Positions 30,477-41,915 of a stretch of DNA of 64,000 nt are shown here, piece by piece. Within the stretch, counting starts at the first letter, position 1; every line of letters starts with the position of its first letter. The notes under the pieces are model-generated. The model made no database searches. It had not been told where the DNA came from and saw nothing but the letters and a program-made list of their open reading frames with translations. The stretch spans positions 194,501 through 258,500 of the forward strand of contig CAUYUJ010017838.1 in the NCBI GenBank assembly GCA_963575745.1, in the 5' to 3' direction. Origin of the DNA: Prorocentrum cordatum. Taxonomy: Eukaryota; Sar; Dinophyceae; Prorocentrales; Prorocentraceae. A program made the translations under genes and the position numbers.

Positions 30477-31080
30477 CAGGCTACGCAGGTCCCACAGGTC
30501 CAACAGGCCGAACAAGACTCACAGGGCCCACGGCTCCCACGGTCGCACAGACCCAATAGGTCCCACACGCCAGCGCCCACAGACACCACAGGTCCCACAG
30601 GTCCCACAGGTCCCACAGGTCTCACAAGTCTCACAAGTCCCACGGTGCCACCAGTCGCAAAGGTCCTACAAGTGCCAGGGGTGCCACAGGCCCCACAGGT
30701 CTCGTTGGCCCCGCAAGTCATACAGGCCCCGCAAACCCCACGTGTCCCACACATCCTACAGGACTCGCAAGTCCCACAGGTCCGCGAGGTCCAGCAAACC
30801 CTACAAGCCGCACAGGGCCCACGGGCCCCACAAGTCTCAAAGGTCCCACGGGCCCCACAGGTCCCACAAGATCCAGGGGCCCCCACTGGTCCCACGCGTC
30901 CCACAAGGACATTAGGTCCCCCAGGTCCCACAGGTCTCAAAGCCCACCAGGCCCCACGGGCCACGGGTCGCACAGGCCCAGCAGGAGGCATAGGTCTCAC
31001 AAATCGCACAGGTCTCAAAAGTCCGGCAGGTCTCAGAAAAGCCCCACGGGCCCCGCAGCTCTCAACGGCCTCACAGGTCG
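30477..31080. repeat. Nine-base tandem repeat CACAGGTCC
   Basis: About 65 degenerate copies of CACAGGTCC. Because the unit is three codons long, the plus strand gives GPTGPTG and the minus strand GPVGPV, which mimic collagen. There is no sign of a real collagen-like gene (no start, signal or flanking domains). Confidence 0.85.
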
Positions 31081-31099
31081 CATCCGGGTTTCCTGGCAT

Positions 31100-32480
31100 C
31101 CTGGCATCATCACCACAGTAAGCCGTCGATGCTGATGACTCTCACGAATTCTGAAAATCCCATGCGGGGCGTTTCCGTTTAGGATAAACGGTCGTGCGGA
31201 ATCAACATGACAATGCCCCCGCGGGTGCCGCCGACCCGGGCCTCGGTTGGGGGTAGAACCGAACTCTTCTTATGGGGCGCTATGACGGGGCTGCAACCTA
31301 AGTTGCGCAAAGTATGTGGAGCAGCTAGTGCGAACTGTGGGTCACATGCTAGCTTGTGTAACCCAAGTGGCGAAGTCTACGTGGTGCCAACTTTGTGATG
31401 CAATCCCGGTGGCGCTATCTATGCCGTGCATTAGATGGGCGCTGTCTGTGTGGTGCAAGCTGTGTGAGACAGTCCACCCTGTATAGCTTGAAGCCGTCGA
31501 CCCCACTGTCCCCGCAAGCATCCCACCCTCCCACCCGCAACATGCTTGGCAAAACACATGGGGCCACGATTGTAGCTACTGATTGGCACTTGCTAGCGCG
31601 TCTCTGCGGCCGCGCTGGCGCGGGCACGCTCGCGCGCAAGGCGACCCGCTGGCTTGCCTCAACTGCTGTGACCATGATGGCGCTTACTGATGGGCAATTC
31701 CCAGCGCGCCTCGTTGGCCGCGCTGGCGCGCGTGTACGTCAGTGTGGGTTGGTGATTCGGGCGGGCGCTATCTCACGATGACGCCCGCAACGACGGCGAC
31801 GATGATATTGGCGACGATGAAGGCGATGATGACGCGTTGACGACGACAAGGCCAATGACAGCGCCGATGCTGGGGACGACGATGACAGTGATGATGTCCA
31901 CGTGTCGGTGGTGAACGCGACTTGTGACGACGATGGCGGCAGTCGCGGCGATTGGCGATGACGATATCGGCGGTGACGCGATGGCGCTCAGGGCGATGAG
32001 GAAACGCGCAATCGTACACATTCAAACAACCGAACAGACTGTTCGATGTGTTTGAAAACCGCTACCTTGAAATGCGTCGGAAGCCACTGGTTTTGGAAAG
32101 ATTCCGGCACGCGCACGTGGCGGCGCGCGCAAGTGGCCCGCACTGTATTACATGATGCGGATTCCTCTGCGCGGCGTTTGTTAGATCAGAGCGGGTGCAC
32201 CGCGTGGTGAGATGAGAATGCGGGCTCTGGCCGAAGTTGCTAAAGTCATATGGCCTCCTCTGTATTCATCAAGTGCGTGCAGAAACTCTGTAAGGTGTGT
32301 TGGTAAAGACACAGATCTGCTTCCCCTAAGAGGGAACATGGTATGTTATTAAAGTGCTTGTAGCACAAATGTGCTTGATCGAATTCCGACACGTGCGCGC
32401 GCGAATGGACTCTGGGATGAGAGGGATCGATACCTGTTCGCCTGGGATGGTCTGGTTTGATATGTGCAACGAACAATCGC
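31100..32480. other. No supportable gene
   Basis: It holds degenerate GTGTGGTGCAAGCTGTG-type repeats (31370-31480; relatives at 38900-39200 and 40040-40220), a twofold repeat with GGCCGCGCTGGCGCG (31605 and 31711) and GACGAT-rich DNA at 31780-32000. I see no protein-like frame. Confidence 0.5.
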
Positions 32481-34130
32481 GTAGAAGAAACCATCCTGTG
32501 GAATTGGGTCCTCGTTTTGAATCAGCAGCGCCCCGCGTCGCCTTCCTCCCTCCTCCCGTCCCTGTCTCTCTCGTCCGCACGTGCACCAGTTCGGCATACC
32601 CTTTACGGTTCGTGGCCCCGCAAGGGGGCTCCACCCAAAGCCCCAGGGGTGCGGCCGCATGCGGCTCCCCGCCCACCGCGTCCACTTCGGCACACCACTC
32701 ACAAGCATCGTGGCCCCATAATTAGGGAGCTCTACCGAATGCCCCATTGGGTGCGGCCACATGCGGCAACCTTCCCACCGCACGTCCATGTCAGTACACC
32801 CCTCACACGTTTCGTGGCGCCGCAAGGAGCCCTACCTGAGGGCCCAGCGGGTGCGGCCAAATGAGGCTCCCCGCCCACCGCAAGTCAATTTCGGCACACC
32901 CCTCACACGTTTCGTAGCCTCACAAGGAACTCCACCGAAGAACGACCCGCCCGCGTCGCCGGGACTCATTCCATGCGCCCGGCGTGTGTCGCGGGGACTC
33001 CGCGCAGCGCTCTGCCCAGAGCCGCGCCAGGGCGGAGGGACAAAGAGCGGAGAACGATGAAAGAAAGAAATGGGCACAAAACGGCGGCGCCAGGGGCTCG
33101 GTCCATCGCGGGCCAGGCGGCCAGGATCGCAACTCACAACGGAACAAACGACGCAACGGTTAGCGCCGCCTAGGGCTCGCGCGAAGCCAGGAAGACCCCC
33201 CGGTCGCCCATGCCAGCTCTTTCCCCCGTCCACGCCGCAGACCTCTTGCTGGCCTCCTCATTCATCTCACCCGCACCGTGATACTCGCAACTGCATATGT
33301 TTAGATCCTGCGCCAGGATACTTTAAAGGGGAATCGATGTGCGCATGCGGAGGCCAACGAGGCGAAGAACTGGAAACACCAGCCAACGCACGGGTCGCCC
33401 AGGAGGCGCTCACGGGCGGGCACCTGGCGAAAACCCGGCAAAGTCAGCCATTACCTTTACACCCGTTTCACTGTTTGGGGAAGATCGAAAACAACTCGCG
33501 CTTGAAAAGACAACGCCACGCGTCACTCACTCCTTCCTTCTCCTCCCCTTCCTCCCCCCTCCAATGCCTGCCTTTGCCTTCCGCGTGTGCATGTCGGCAC
33601 AGCCCTCACACGTTCCGTACGGAACGTGTGAGGGTCCACCTAAGGCCCCAGTGGCAGGGTCCGCAAGGGAGCTCCACCTAAGGCCCCAGTGGTAGGGTCC
33701 GCATGTAGTCCCCGCACGCATTTCTGCACACCCTTCACTCGCTTCGTGGCCCCATCAGGAGCTCCGCCGAAGGCCCCAGCGGCAGGGTCCGCATGGCGTT
33801 CCCGAGCGCACTTCGGCACACCCCTCACTCGCGTCGTGGCTCTGCAAGGGAGCTCCACCGAAGTTTCCAGCGGCAGTGTTCGCATGGCGGTCCCGCACGC
33901 ATCTCGGCACACCCCATCACACGTTTAATGGCCCCATGAAGGGGATCCACCGAAGGCCCCAGCGGCAGGGTCCGCATGGCGGTCCTGCACCCATTTCGGC
34001 ACACCCCTCACATGTTGAATGGCCCCATGAAGGGGATCCACCGAATGCCCCAGCGGCAGGGTCCGCATGGCGGCACCGCACCCATTGCGGCAAACCCCCC
34101 TCACGTGTCGTGGCCTCGAGCGTGCCATAC
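32480..34130 (-). repeat. Diverged, inverted copy of the 90-base satellite region
   Basis: At 32489-32525 the plus strand has the inverse of the unit that ends the 45.7 and 49.2 kb copies (ACCATCCTGTGG, GGTCCTCGTTTTGA). Between 32575-32960 and 33585-34115 the inverse of the 90-base unit (GGCACACCCCTCACACG, then TCGTGGCCCC) recurs every 85-95 bases, with much more divergence than in the two plus-oriented arrays. Confidence 0.75.
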
Positions 34131-34794
34131 GAGCGAGCCGTTACAGCTCGCTGGAGGTGAGGGCACGAGTCTGTGGCAACAGATCCACAGGTGTGAGAAT
34201 CGCGGGCAGGGCAGCCCGCACAGTTCTGCGAGAGAAAGGCTGAGCGCGGCAGCACGAGCAAGACTATGAGAGAAGGCCGCGCAGTGGCAGCCAGCCGAAG
34301 ATAGAGGACAGACCCCCCCCCAAAAAAAAAGCGCCCCGGCAAGCGACGCCGTTTAGTAAACGCACCCAAGGAAAGAATCGCACAGGGGAGGGCTGTTTAA
34401 TAAACGCCCAGGGCCGTTTAGCAAACGCCAGTTATCGGGGTCTGGGTGGTCTTTCCTCCCTTGAGAAGAGTGGGAGAAGGGCGAGCAGTGGCAGCTCGCC
34501 CGAGGTTCATGAGACCAGCGTTCAGGAGCATTAGGCTCGAGGTTGTGGTGCTGCCACGCCGGGTCGGAGGATCGAGCCGCATTGCTGATGCATCGCCGAG
34601 GCGGCTCGATGCGGAGCCCGAGGCGCACCTGGCCGTGGCCACGAGGGTCCTGCAGGGAATCCCGAAAACCTTGGCCAGCGGCGGAGGAGGGAAAGATTGC
34701 ACAACGGTCGGGCCAGAGGCCAGGTCGCGGAAGCGCACAGTTTACACAAAATCTGGGAGAGCGAAGGAGGGCGGGGGAATCCAAACAAAAAACA

Positions 34795-35085
34795 AGAGAC
34801 GCCGAGATCCAAGCGCTGGCCGCTCCTCTGGAGGCTGCCCGAGTGGAGCTCCAGGACAAGGGGCCGAAAAAAATCGCACCACGACCGCCGCCGCATCGGC
34901 CATGCATCGGCGACGCCGGGATGGAGAGACGGGGGCCCCAGGTGGCGCCGCACCGCCGATGCATCAGCGGTTCGGAGCGAACATGCTTAGACACCAGTTG
35001 GGCGACGGAAAGAAACAGGTCTAACGCGAGATGACATAGCGACATCACGCCGTGGTTGACGCGGGCCACCAGCGTGGCACGCGAC
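34795..35085. repeat. Direct repeat of about 290 bases, copy 1
   Basis: It matches 36045-36335, about 1.25 kb away, at high identity. Shared landmarks are GGCCGCTCCTCTGGAGGCTG, CATCGGCCATGCATCGGCGA, GAACATGCTTAGACACCAGT and GCGGGCCACCAGCGTGGCA. The GCATCGGC-type palindromes inside link it to module B. A half copy of module B is at 34560-34600. Confidence 0.85.
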
Positions 35086-35394
35086 CTTTGGAATGGATGG
35101 CGCTTTTGCGCGACCTTAGGCGGGCAACTCACGCACTAATGTCCTTGACGACAACCCCGCTTTCATGCGTCGCTCAGAGGTTGTTTTCCGTTGGACCCAC
35201 TGAAACTGCATGAACAAACGTCGAATGCCCCGTAGATCCACGAAGCGTTCGACGTATCGCTTGCAGATCCGACGGGAAATCAACTTTGGGGTGCATCAGT
35301 GCTGTGGTCGATCCCCTACTCGAAGATGGGGGCCCTGGCCCCTCGCTCCCACCTCCCCCGCCCCGCCCCTCCGCTCCACTCCTTCCCCCACCCC

Positions 35395-35569
35395 GCGAGG
35401 GGTGGCAGCGCTTGGCCCCCGCGAGCGGCGCCGCGGCTGCCAGGCCCGCCCTCGCCGCCGCCGCCAACGTCGCCGCCCCGTCGTCACCGCCGTCGCCGTC
35501 GTCGCCGCCGCTGCCGCCGCCGTCGCTGCAGCCGCCGCAGCTGCCGTCGCGGACGCCGCCCCCTGAGAT
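35395..35569 (-). CDS. Candidate second exon of a secreted or membrane protein, low complexity
   Basis: After the acceptor GCGTCAG the minus strand reads ISGGGVRDGSCGGCSDGGGS, then GDDGDGGDDGAATLAAAARA and AKRCHPSR. Phase 0 fits the exon at 35760-35906. The Gly/Asp/Ala composition means that other frames are open as well. Confidence 0.35.
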
Positions 35570-35759
35570 CTGACGCTGCCAGCAAGTTGCAACATCGCGA
35601 AAAATCACGACCGGAGTCCTGGACCCCATACTGCCTCGTTCTCCGAGCCCGATCGACCTGTGAGGGTCCAGGGACCCGAAGCTGGACGAAACGCCCGCGG
35701 CGGAAACACTGCAACGCCCAGATCTAGGGCCGCCGTCATCGCCGTCGTCGCCGCCGGGC

Positions 35760-35906
35760 CTCGCGGAAGCCGCTCCAGGACTCGTCGCAGTCCCACAGCG
35801 GCAGCCCTCCGCCAACGGCGGAGGCGGCCGACAGCCCCCTCGCGGACAGCAGCGCGGCGGCGGCCACCGCCAGCAGGGCACCGTCGGCCAGGGGCCTCGC
35901 GCCCAT
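35760..35906 (-). CDS. First exon with a signal peptide
   Basis: 49 codons from ATG at 35906 to a GC donor (CGCGAG followed by GCCCGG). The N-terminus MGARPLADGALLAVAAAALL, followed by SARGLSAASA, is a textbook signal peptide with cleavage likely after LSA or ASA. The start of the mature part is GGGLPLWDCDESWSGFRE. The product should enter the secretory pathway. An AG seven bases before the ATG (CATCAG, CCCAGGC, ATG) could be the trans-splicing acceptor. The exon lies between two direct copies of a 290-base repeat. The rest of the protein is uncertain. Confidence 0.55.
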
Positions 35907-36044
35907 GCCTGGGCTGATGGAAGAGTCGGGGGGCGACGACGGGGGCCCCCTGGGCTAGTCGCCCCCGCCGTCGCCCCCGACGAAATCTGGGGCCTACCAA
36001 ATGAGCGACGACAGCTGCTAATTCCCAACGCCGAAGCAAAAGAG

Positions 36045-36335
36045 ACGTCGAGATCCCAGCGCCGGCCGCTCCTCTGGAGGCTGCCCGTGTGAGGCTCCCG
36101 GAGACAGAGGCCAAAAAGGATCGCACCACGACCGCCGCCGCATCGGCCATGCATCGGCGACGCCGGGACGGAGAGACTGGGGCCCCAGGTGGCGCCGCAC
36201 CGCGGATGCATCAGCGGTTCGGAGCGAACATGCTTAGACACCAGTTGGGCGACGAAAAAAAACAGGTCTAACGCGAGATGGCATAGCGACATCACGCCGT
36301 GGTTGACGCGGGCCACCAGCGTGGCAAACCGCGTG
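36045..36335. repeat. Direct repeat of about 290 bases, copy 2
   Basis: Partner of 34795-35085. On minus it lies upstream of the signal-peptide exon. Confidence 0.85.
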
Positions 36336-36403
36336 GAGAAGAGGGCACGTTCGTCGCGACCTGACGCGCGATTGTCTGCGCATTCGAACCCGTTTTCTTC
36401 CAT

Positions 36404-36592
36404 CGCCCAGACGGGGTCCGAACAGGTGGGGTCGGAGGATCGATCCGCATCGCCGATACATCGAGGACCTCGGCGATGCATCGGCGCCGTCGGCGTGGAG
36501 GAAATCGGGCTCCACATCGAGCCGCATCGCCGATGCATCGGCGATGCGGCGCGTTCCTCCGACCCCATCTACTCTGACCCATCTGCGAGGTC
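36404..36592. mobile_element. Palindromic module B, best free-standing copy
   Basis: The core 36428-36566 begins GGGGTCGGAGGATCGATCCG and ends GCGTTCCTCCGACCCC. The arms (GCATCGCCGATRCATCG inside) pair over about 36 bases, and a weaker outer part (GGGGTCCGAACAGGTG and its inverse TACTCTGACCCATCTG) extends them to about 58. Other copies: 20503-20639, 50434-50590, and a half copy at 34560-34600. Confidence 0.75.
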
Positions 36593-36599
36593 TAGAGTG

Positions 36600-38200
36600 A
36601 TGCGAGGAGGGGATGTATCCACAACCACCGCCCGAGGAATCTTTATTTCGGGACGTCGTCAGGCGGTTGGTATGGATATATTTGGCCCCACCCATGGTCC
36701 GAATATATCCATATCCACCTCCTGCCGAGGTCTCTGGAAATCGATCCCCCAGACGGTGGACATACCCTGCCTCGGAAAGAAGAATACGCGCTCAGACCTG
36801 GAGGGGGAAGGACCAGGAAGGTGAAGGCGCTACCAGAATGTGTGCGAATTGTTGGAGCCTGGGAGGGCTCCCGTTCGAGCGGGGGCTTCCGACCCCCATC
36901 CGACATCTCGGACCTGTAGCCCGGGCGGATTTCTGGCCCCGAGATTGGCAGACTGGTCTGGATGACTGGGCATCAATTAATCGATAGCCCCCCAGATGGG
37001 GATATTGGCTCTTCCCTTCGTGTTCTCACGGGCCTCCAATTACCCAACTGGGGCGGTGTGGTGGTGGGGCGCAGATGCCATGGCCCGATGGGGATGGGGA
37101 TATGTCACACAATACTGAAGATTGGCAGACTGGTCCGGATGGCACCCAGGTGTGAGGGTCGGTTCCTCGCTCGTGCTGGGCCGCCTCGGCAGCGGCTCGG
37201 CGGCGCCGGCCGGAGAGCTGCGCCGTCTGCTAGCGGGCCGGGCGCCGCCAGCGACCGCAACAGAGCGGGGCAGCGGAGCGCGGTTCCATGGCCAGGCCCG
37301 CGCCGCCCGTCGGCGCGCTGGCCTGCCGCTGGCAGGCGGGCCTTCGGCCGGGCTCGAGCCGCCGTCTCGGAAACAATGTCCCGATCCGAAATGCGGGCTC
37401 CCTGCTTCAGGCCGGCATCCGCTCAGAATCTGCCACTGGGCCGCTCTGGGGCGCCATCCTTGCAAGTCTTCCAGGCGGGGCCCAGACGTCGATGACGCCA
37501 TCCTCAAGAACGAGCAGCACAGGCTGTGCATGCACGAGGACAGCTGAGCCCCAGCTCAGCAACCCAAGGCCACAAGGGAATAACCCAACAAGCGGACCCA
37601 CCCAGGCGAATGCCAACCAATTACGGCGGACAGCGCCGATGCACCCAACAGGAAGAGCCGGCTCCACGAAGGAAGTCATCAGCTGAAGCCAGTCAAACTC
37701 GCAAGTGGTCTGGCATGAAGCTTCCCCCCTGGGAACAGCATCCTACAACTGTAGTCCTGCCCCCCTCCCCTCCACCCCGCGGGCGTTTCCACGCGATCAC
37801 GGCCTGGCTTGACGATGCGCCTTCGCGAGGCGGCGACTTGTGAGTCCAGGCCTTGAAGCAGCGATGCAGACCAGGACGCCAGCACGGGAGGTTTGCGCTG
37901 GCCGAGCTGACGAGGGGGAGAAACTGCCCTGGGCACCCGCAGGCAGCGCAAGGTCGCACACTACGCCCGCGGCGCCGACGCAGTGGGCAGCACCAGCTGC
38001 GCGGACGGCGACGCCGGCTTTTAGCGAGGGGGTGCAGTGGGCAGCAGTGCTGACGCAGGGGGCGGAGAGGGTGGGGAGAGCTGGTCCTGGGCATTGGCTC
38101 GGGACCAGCGCACGATCGTACACGGCGACCCTGCGCGGCAAGCGACGCCAGCTCCGTGAGGGCGCGGCGGGCATGACGGCAGAACACACTCGGTGCACCG
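36600..38200. other. No supportable gene
   Basis: Several open frames exist on both strands. The plus frame 37122-37547, ending DVDDAILKNEQHRLCMHED, is the most protein-like, but it has no start context or recognisable domain. A motif ATTGGCAGACTGGTCYGGATG occurs at 36943 and 37124. Confidence 0.4.
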
Positions 38201-38201
38201 C

Positions 38202-38876
38202 TCACTGCGGCTGATCGGAATATACCGCGACACTGAACTCATCACCACGCGCCTGAAAGCATGACCGACTGCAGAAAACAGCTCGATTGAGACGCACGTC
38301 TCCCGTAGCAGATGCCAAACTGACTACCAGAAAGCAAGCGCGCACTCCGCCCTGCTGGAAGTCGGGGCACCTGCGGACATAGCACGACTCGCAACAACCA
38401 ATCCCTACAAATTCGCCGACACTGTCGGCGTGTGACAGGGGCTGTCCGTCGCCATCGCCGTCGCTGCCGCCGCCGCATCGCCGCCCCTCCTTCCCCTGAA
38501 TCTGTCGCCGCTCCCCCCCTTTCCTTGGGCCTTCGTCCTCAAGCACGCCAGCCAAAGCGAAATACACCAGCCCATCCACAGCGAAATTAAGCAACCCTTC
38601 CCCGCGGAACGGGGGGAGGCCCCGGGGGGGGGTCCCGGGGGGTGGTCCCTGGTCAGAATACCACCCTCCCGGGGCGTGTCGGCAAGGGCGAGGCCTCCAG
38701 GGACGGCGGCACCGGCCGTAAGGCCTTAGCAATATGAACCTGCATCCCGAGGAACCACATTGGCTCAAAGAACACGCACAGACCCCAGAAGACAAGGCAC
38801 CGCACCATTTCAAATGTTCGACAGCAAAGACCCAAAACAGAGGGTTATTGCACTCTCGATGTGGACTCTTGTGCAC
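38202..38876 (-). CDS. Doubtful open frame, Cys-rich C-terminus
   Basis: A 224-codon frame. Its second half (LLNFAVDGLVYFALAGVLED, then GIGCCESCYVRRCPDFQQGG and VFCSRSCFQARGDEF) is more protein-like than the Arg/Pro-rich first half. No family is recognised and no splice sites were chosen. Confidence 0.27.
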   Translation of the reverse strand: MHKSPHRECNNPLFWVFAVEHLKWCGALSSGVCACSLSQCGSSGCRFILLRPYGRCRRPWRPRPCRHAPGGWYSDQGPPPGTPPRGLPPFRGEGLLNFAVDGLVYFALAGVLEDEGPRKGGERRQIQGKEGRRCGGGSDGDGDGQPLSHADSVGEFVGIGCCESCYVRRCPDFQQGGVRACFLVVSLASATGDVRLNRAVFCSRSCFQARGDEFSVAVYSDQPQ

Positions 38877-39309
38877 TCACTGTCGTTACAAAAAGGAGAT
38901 GCCATATACGTAGTGCAGTGTATGTGGCGGGACCTGTGTCGTGCAATGTGTGTGCTGGGATGCACGTGGTACACATACAAACGTATAACATCCATATCTA
39001 AACATGCATATATACATATCTATACATATACACATATCGTACACCGTACGTGTGCTATCTAATTGATGCGAGATGTGATACACAACCCGATGTGCGATAT
39101 GTGTGGTGCAGTCTACATGGTGCTACTTGTGGCCCACAATGTGGCATACCCTAGGTGGTGCAGTGTGTGTGGCGCAGCCTATGTCGTGCAATCTACATGG
39201 GTCCGGGCGTCGGTGCTTTAACGAATGCTGTTTTCTCTCTGCCAAAGATCCCTCCTGCCCCTGCTCGGTGGAGGGAAGGTGCGAGGCCTGGGAAGGGGGG
39301 GGGAAGGTG

Positions 39310-39930
39310 CGAGGCGTTAGAGCCCCCGAGATCGCCCTAAATGGCTCCAGGCGGGCCTCAGAGACCCTAAGATGGCCTCCAAGATGGCCCGAGACAGCTC
39401 CAGACGGCCAAATATAGTATCCGACGCACATCCAAGAGGCCGCAAGGCGGCCAAGAAACGGTTCCAAGTGTCCTCCGAACCTCCAAGGACCTTCCCAAGA
39501 GGCACCAATGGTCCAAAATCGAAGGCCACTTGATGATGTTTACCTTCTCGCCGTTTCGCTTCCGATGGGCCCCAGAGGCATCAAAATGGCCCCAAGATGA
39601 CCCAAGCGAGCCGCAAGAGGGACCCAAGAGGGCTCCAAGACGGCCCCAAGAGCGCCCTAGATCGCCCCCAAAGCGCCCCAAGACGGCCCCACGACGCAAG
39701 CTTTGAGCCTTCGAGGGGGGGAGGGGAGCTGAATGTACGCCCCCCCCCCCTCTTATTGAGCAGTGAGCCCAAACTTGCCCTAAAAAGGCCTCCCAGACCC
39801 TCCAAAGAGCCCAAAGAGGGACCCTAGACCCCCCAAAAGAACCCCACGAGGGCCCCAAGAGTGCCCCAAGTGGTTCCGCGAGGACCACAAGAGAGACCCA
39901 AAGTGGCTCCAAGAGACCCCCGAGAAAACA
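39310..39930. repeat. Degenerate CCAAGACGGCC minisatellite block
   Basis: The same module as elsewhere, with GGCCCCAAGAGCGCC-type units. The 200-codon minus frame across it is a composition artefact. Confidence 0.75.
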
Positions 39931-40009
39931 CGTCCAAGGCGGTTTTTTACACTGCATACTTCTACACATACCTGATCAAGGCAACTCGCCTGGCGACCTG
40001 TTTCCATAT

Positions 40010-40047
40010 GGGCTGGTCGGAATGCGCGAAGCGTCAAGAAGTTGTGT
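40010..40047. repeat. Dispersed short motif GGCTGGTSGGAAYRCGCGAAGCGT
   Basis: The sequence here (TATGGGCTGGTCGGAATGCG, CGAAGCGTCAAGAAG) is almost the same as at 1200-1237 (TATGGGCTGGTGGGAACACG, CGAAGCGTGAAGAAT). A weaker relative is at 16842-16866. It is followed by GTGGTGCAAYCTGTG repeats to 40220. Confidence 0.55.
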
Positions 40048-40229
40048 GGCCAATGTCTGTGGTGCAACCTGTGGGATGCAAGATGCGTGCCCGGTGCAAG
40101 AGCACGTGGTGCAAACGCTGGCACAAGATGAGCAGTGCGCGCAATCGGTGTCGTGCGATACATGAGGTGCAAGCCGTGTGGTGTACTCTTGTGGTGGCAT
40201 CCTGTGTGGTGGGAACTACTGGAGCATCC

Positions 40230-41460
40230 TCAAACACGAGCCAGCCCACTTGGCGGCCACGAAGCGGCCACGGGCTGGCACTTGGCGGACAGTTCGAGCA
40301 CGCCAGCGATTGCACGGGGCTGACACGAGGCGCCCACAGGCTGTCGCCGAGCGAAGCCCCAGAACGCCGAGACAGCACGCGGGGCGCCCACGGGGCGCCC
40401 ACGGGCGGGCACCGACCGAAAGCCCGCAGAACCGAGCCAGACAGCGTTCACACACGAGCAGGAGCCCCCTCGTAGGAGCACAGTTCGGGGGGGAATCTGA
40501 GCCACGCTGCCCTCCGCGCGGCAGGCCGTGCCAAGGGGGGAGGACCAGCCCGCTCGAGAGCTCCTGGCTGACCCGAGCGGCTCCACTTCGGTGCCAAGCA
40601 GCCCCCCCCTCGACTCGACTCGACTCGACTCGCTCTGAGGCGCCAATCTGTCCAGTGCCTCGTGCTGGCAGAAGGGCGCAGAGCAAGGCCCGGGCCGGGG
40701 CCGGAGGCTCGAACGGTGCCTGCCGCCCGCGGCGGAGCAACAGTCGCGCCGCAGCCCCCGCTGGGATGCGCCGCCGCTGGGATGCCTCCGACGCGGCGCG
40801 ACGTACACCGCAGCGCCGACGGCGCTGCGGCAGCGGCGGCGCAAGAGGCGGCCCCGCAGCCCGCCGCTGGCCCCCGCGGGCAGCAGGGGCGGGTCGACAC
40901 ATGGAAGTGCCGTGTGGGGCCGCCTCGCGCTGGGGCGCCCGAGCTGGAGGGCGCCTGGAGGCCACCATGGACGACAGGTCTGCACCGTCGTCGCGCGCGC
41001 AGCGCTGAGGTCGGGACAGCAACTCCCTGCGATCATTCTGGCCACGCGTTCATCTGCCTGAGGGCTCTTGAGGGTCAACATCTGGGGCTCCGCCCGAGCA
41101 ACACAACTGGAGGGCTCTTGGGTGTCAACATCCGCCTGAGCTTGAGCCGCGGGCTCGAGCCAGCGCAGACGAAGGCAAACCAGGAGGAGGAGTGGGAGCA
41201 GAAGGGGGTGAAAAGCATCAACAGTCACACGCAGGCGACGCCAAGCCGAGAGGAGACCAAACGGCGTAAGACTGGCGAAGTCGAAGACGACGAGGGCGGG
41301 AGTAAGATGGATGGCAGTCCCCACTGCGACGCGAACGACAGCCGTAACAAGCGAGCCCGCTGATGGCATTGACGCTATTGTCGGGCGTGCCGAAAAGCGA
41401 ACGAATATGGCGTATAGCGCATCATGGCCCCAGGCATGTGCGCGGACAAGTGGGGCCAAG
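40230..41460. other. Long overlapping frames on both strands, undecided
   Basis: Plus 40662-41363 (233 codons) ends in a charged segment (QTKANQEEEWEQKG, SREETKRRKTGEVEDDEGG). Minus 40230-41459 (409 codons) contains hydrophobic stretches (PALVVFDFASLTPFGLL, HPLLLPLLLLVCLRL). Either could be real at its 41.1-41.4 kb end, and I cannot choose. A CGACT pentamer repeats four to five times at 40609-40630. Confidence 0.35.
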
Positions 41461-41915
41461 GGACGTGTTGAAATAGGAAACGAAGGCCACGAAATCTCGG
41501 AGATGTCAGTGTCCCGGCCGTGATCTCGACCCCCCTCCTCCCTCAGTCCTCACCCCCCTCTTGGACGACCACGACGCTAGTGGAAATTACAGAGGCGACT
41601 GGGACGAGGACAGATTCTTGCAGTGGCGAAAGCATGCAAAGCTGTACCAGAGTCTGAAGCTCCGCCCCAAACATTGCACTGCGCGCCAGGCAGGGGCGCA
41701 TCGGGGGCACGACTGGCCGAATTATCGGGCATGATGTCCAGCTCGAAGACAAGGTGGGGCGAGGATAGGAGCCGACTCATACCACCTCTGTACAATTACA
41801 AACTATTCCCAAATCAGAGCTTGCCTCTTTAGGTGTCCTAGCGGATTCATAAGGTTAGGTGAGGTTTGTCACCGACTTCTGCGGCCCGCCCGGGTGCCCG
41901 GGTGCCAAGGTGCCT

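Noticed and set aside
30030-31121. Collagen-like protein (GPT repeats)
   Set aside because: It arises from the nine-base satellite CACAGGTCC. The upstream part of the frame lies in an unrelated 160-base satellite, and the opposite strand gives an equally good repeat.
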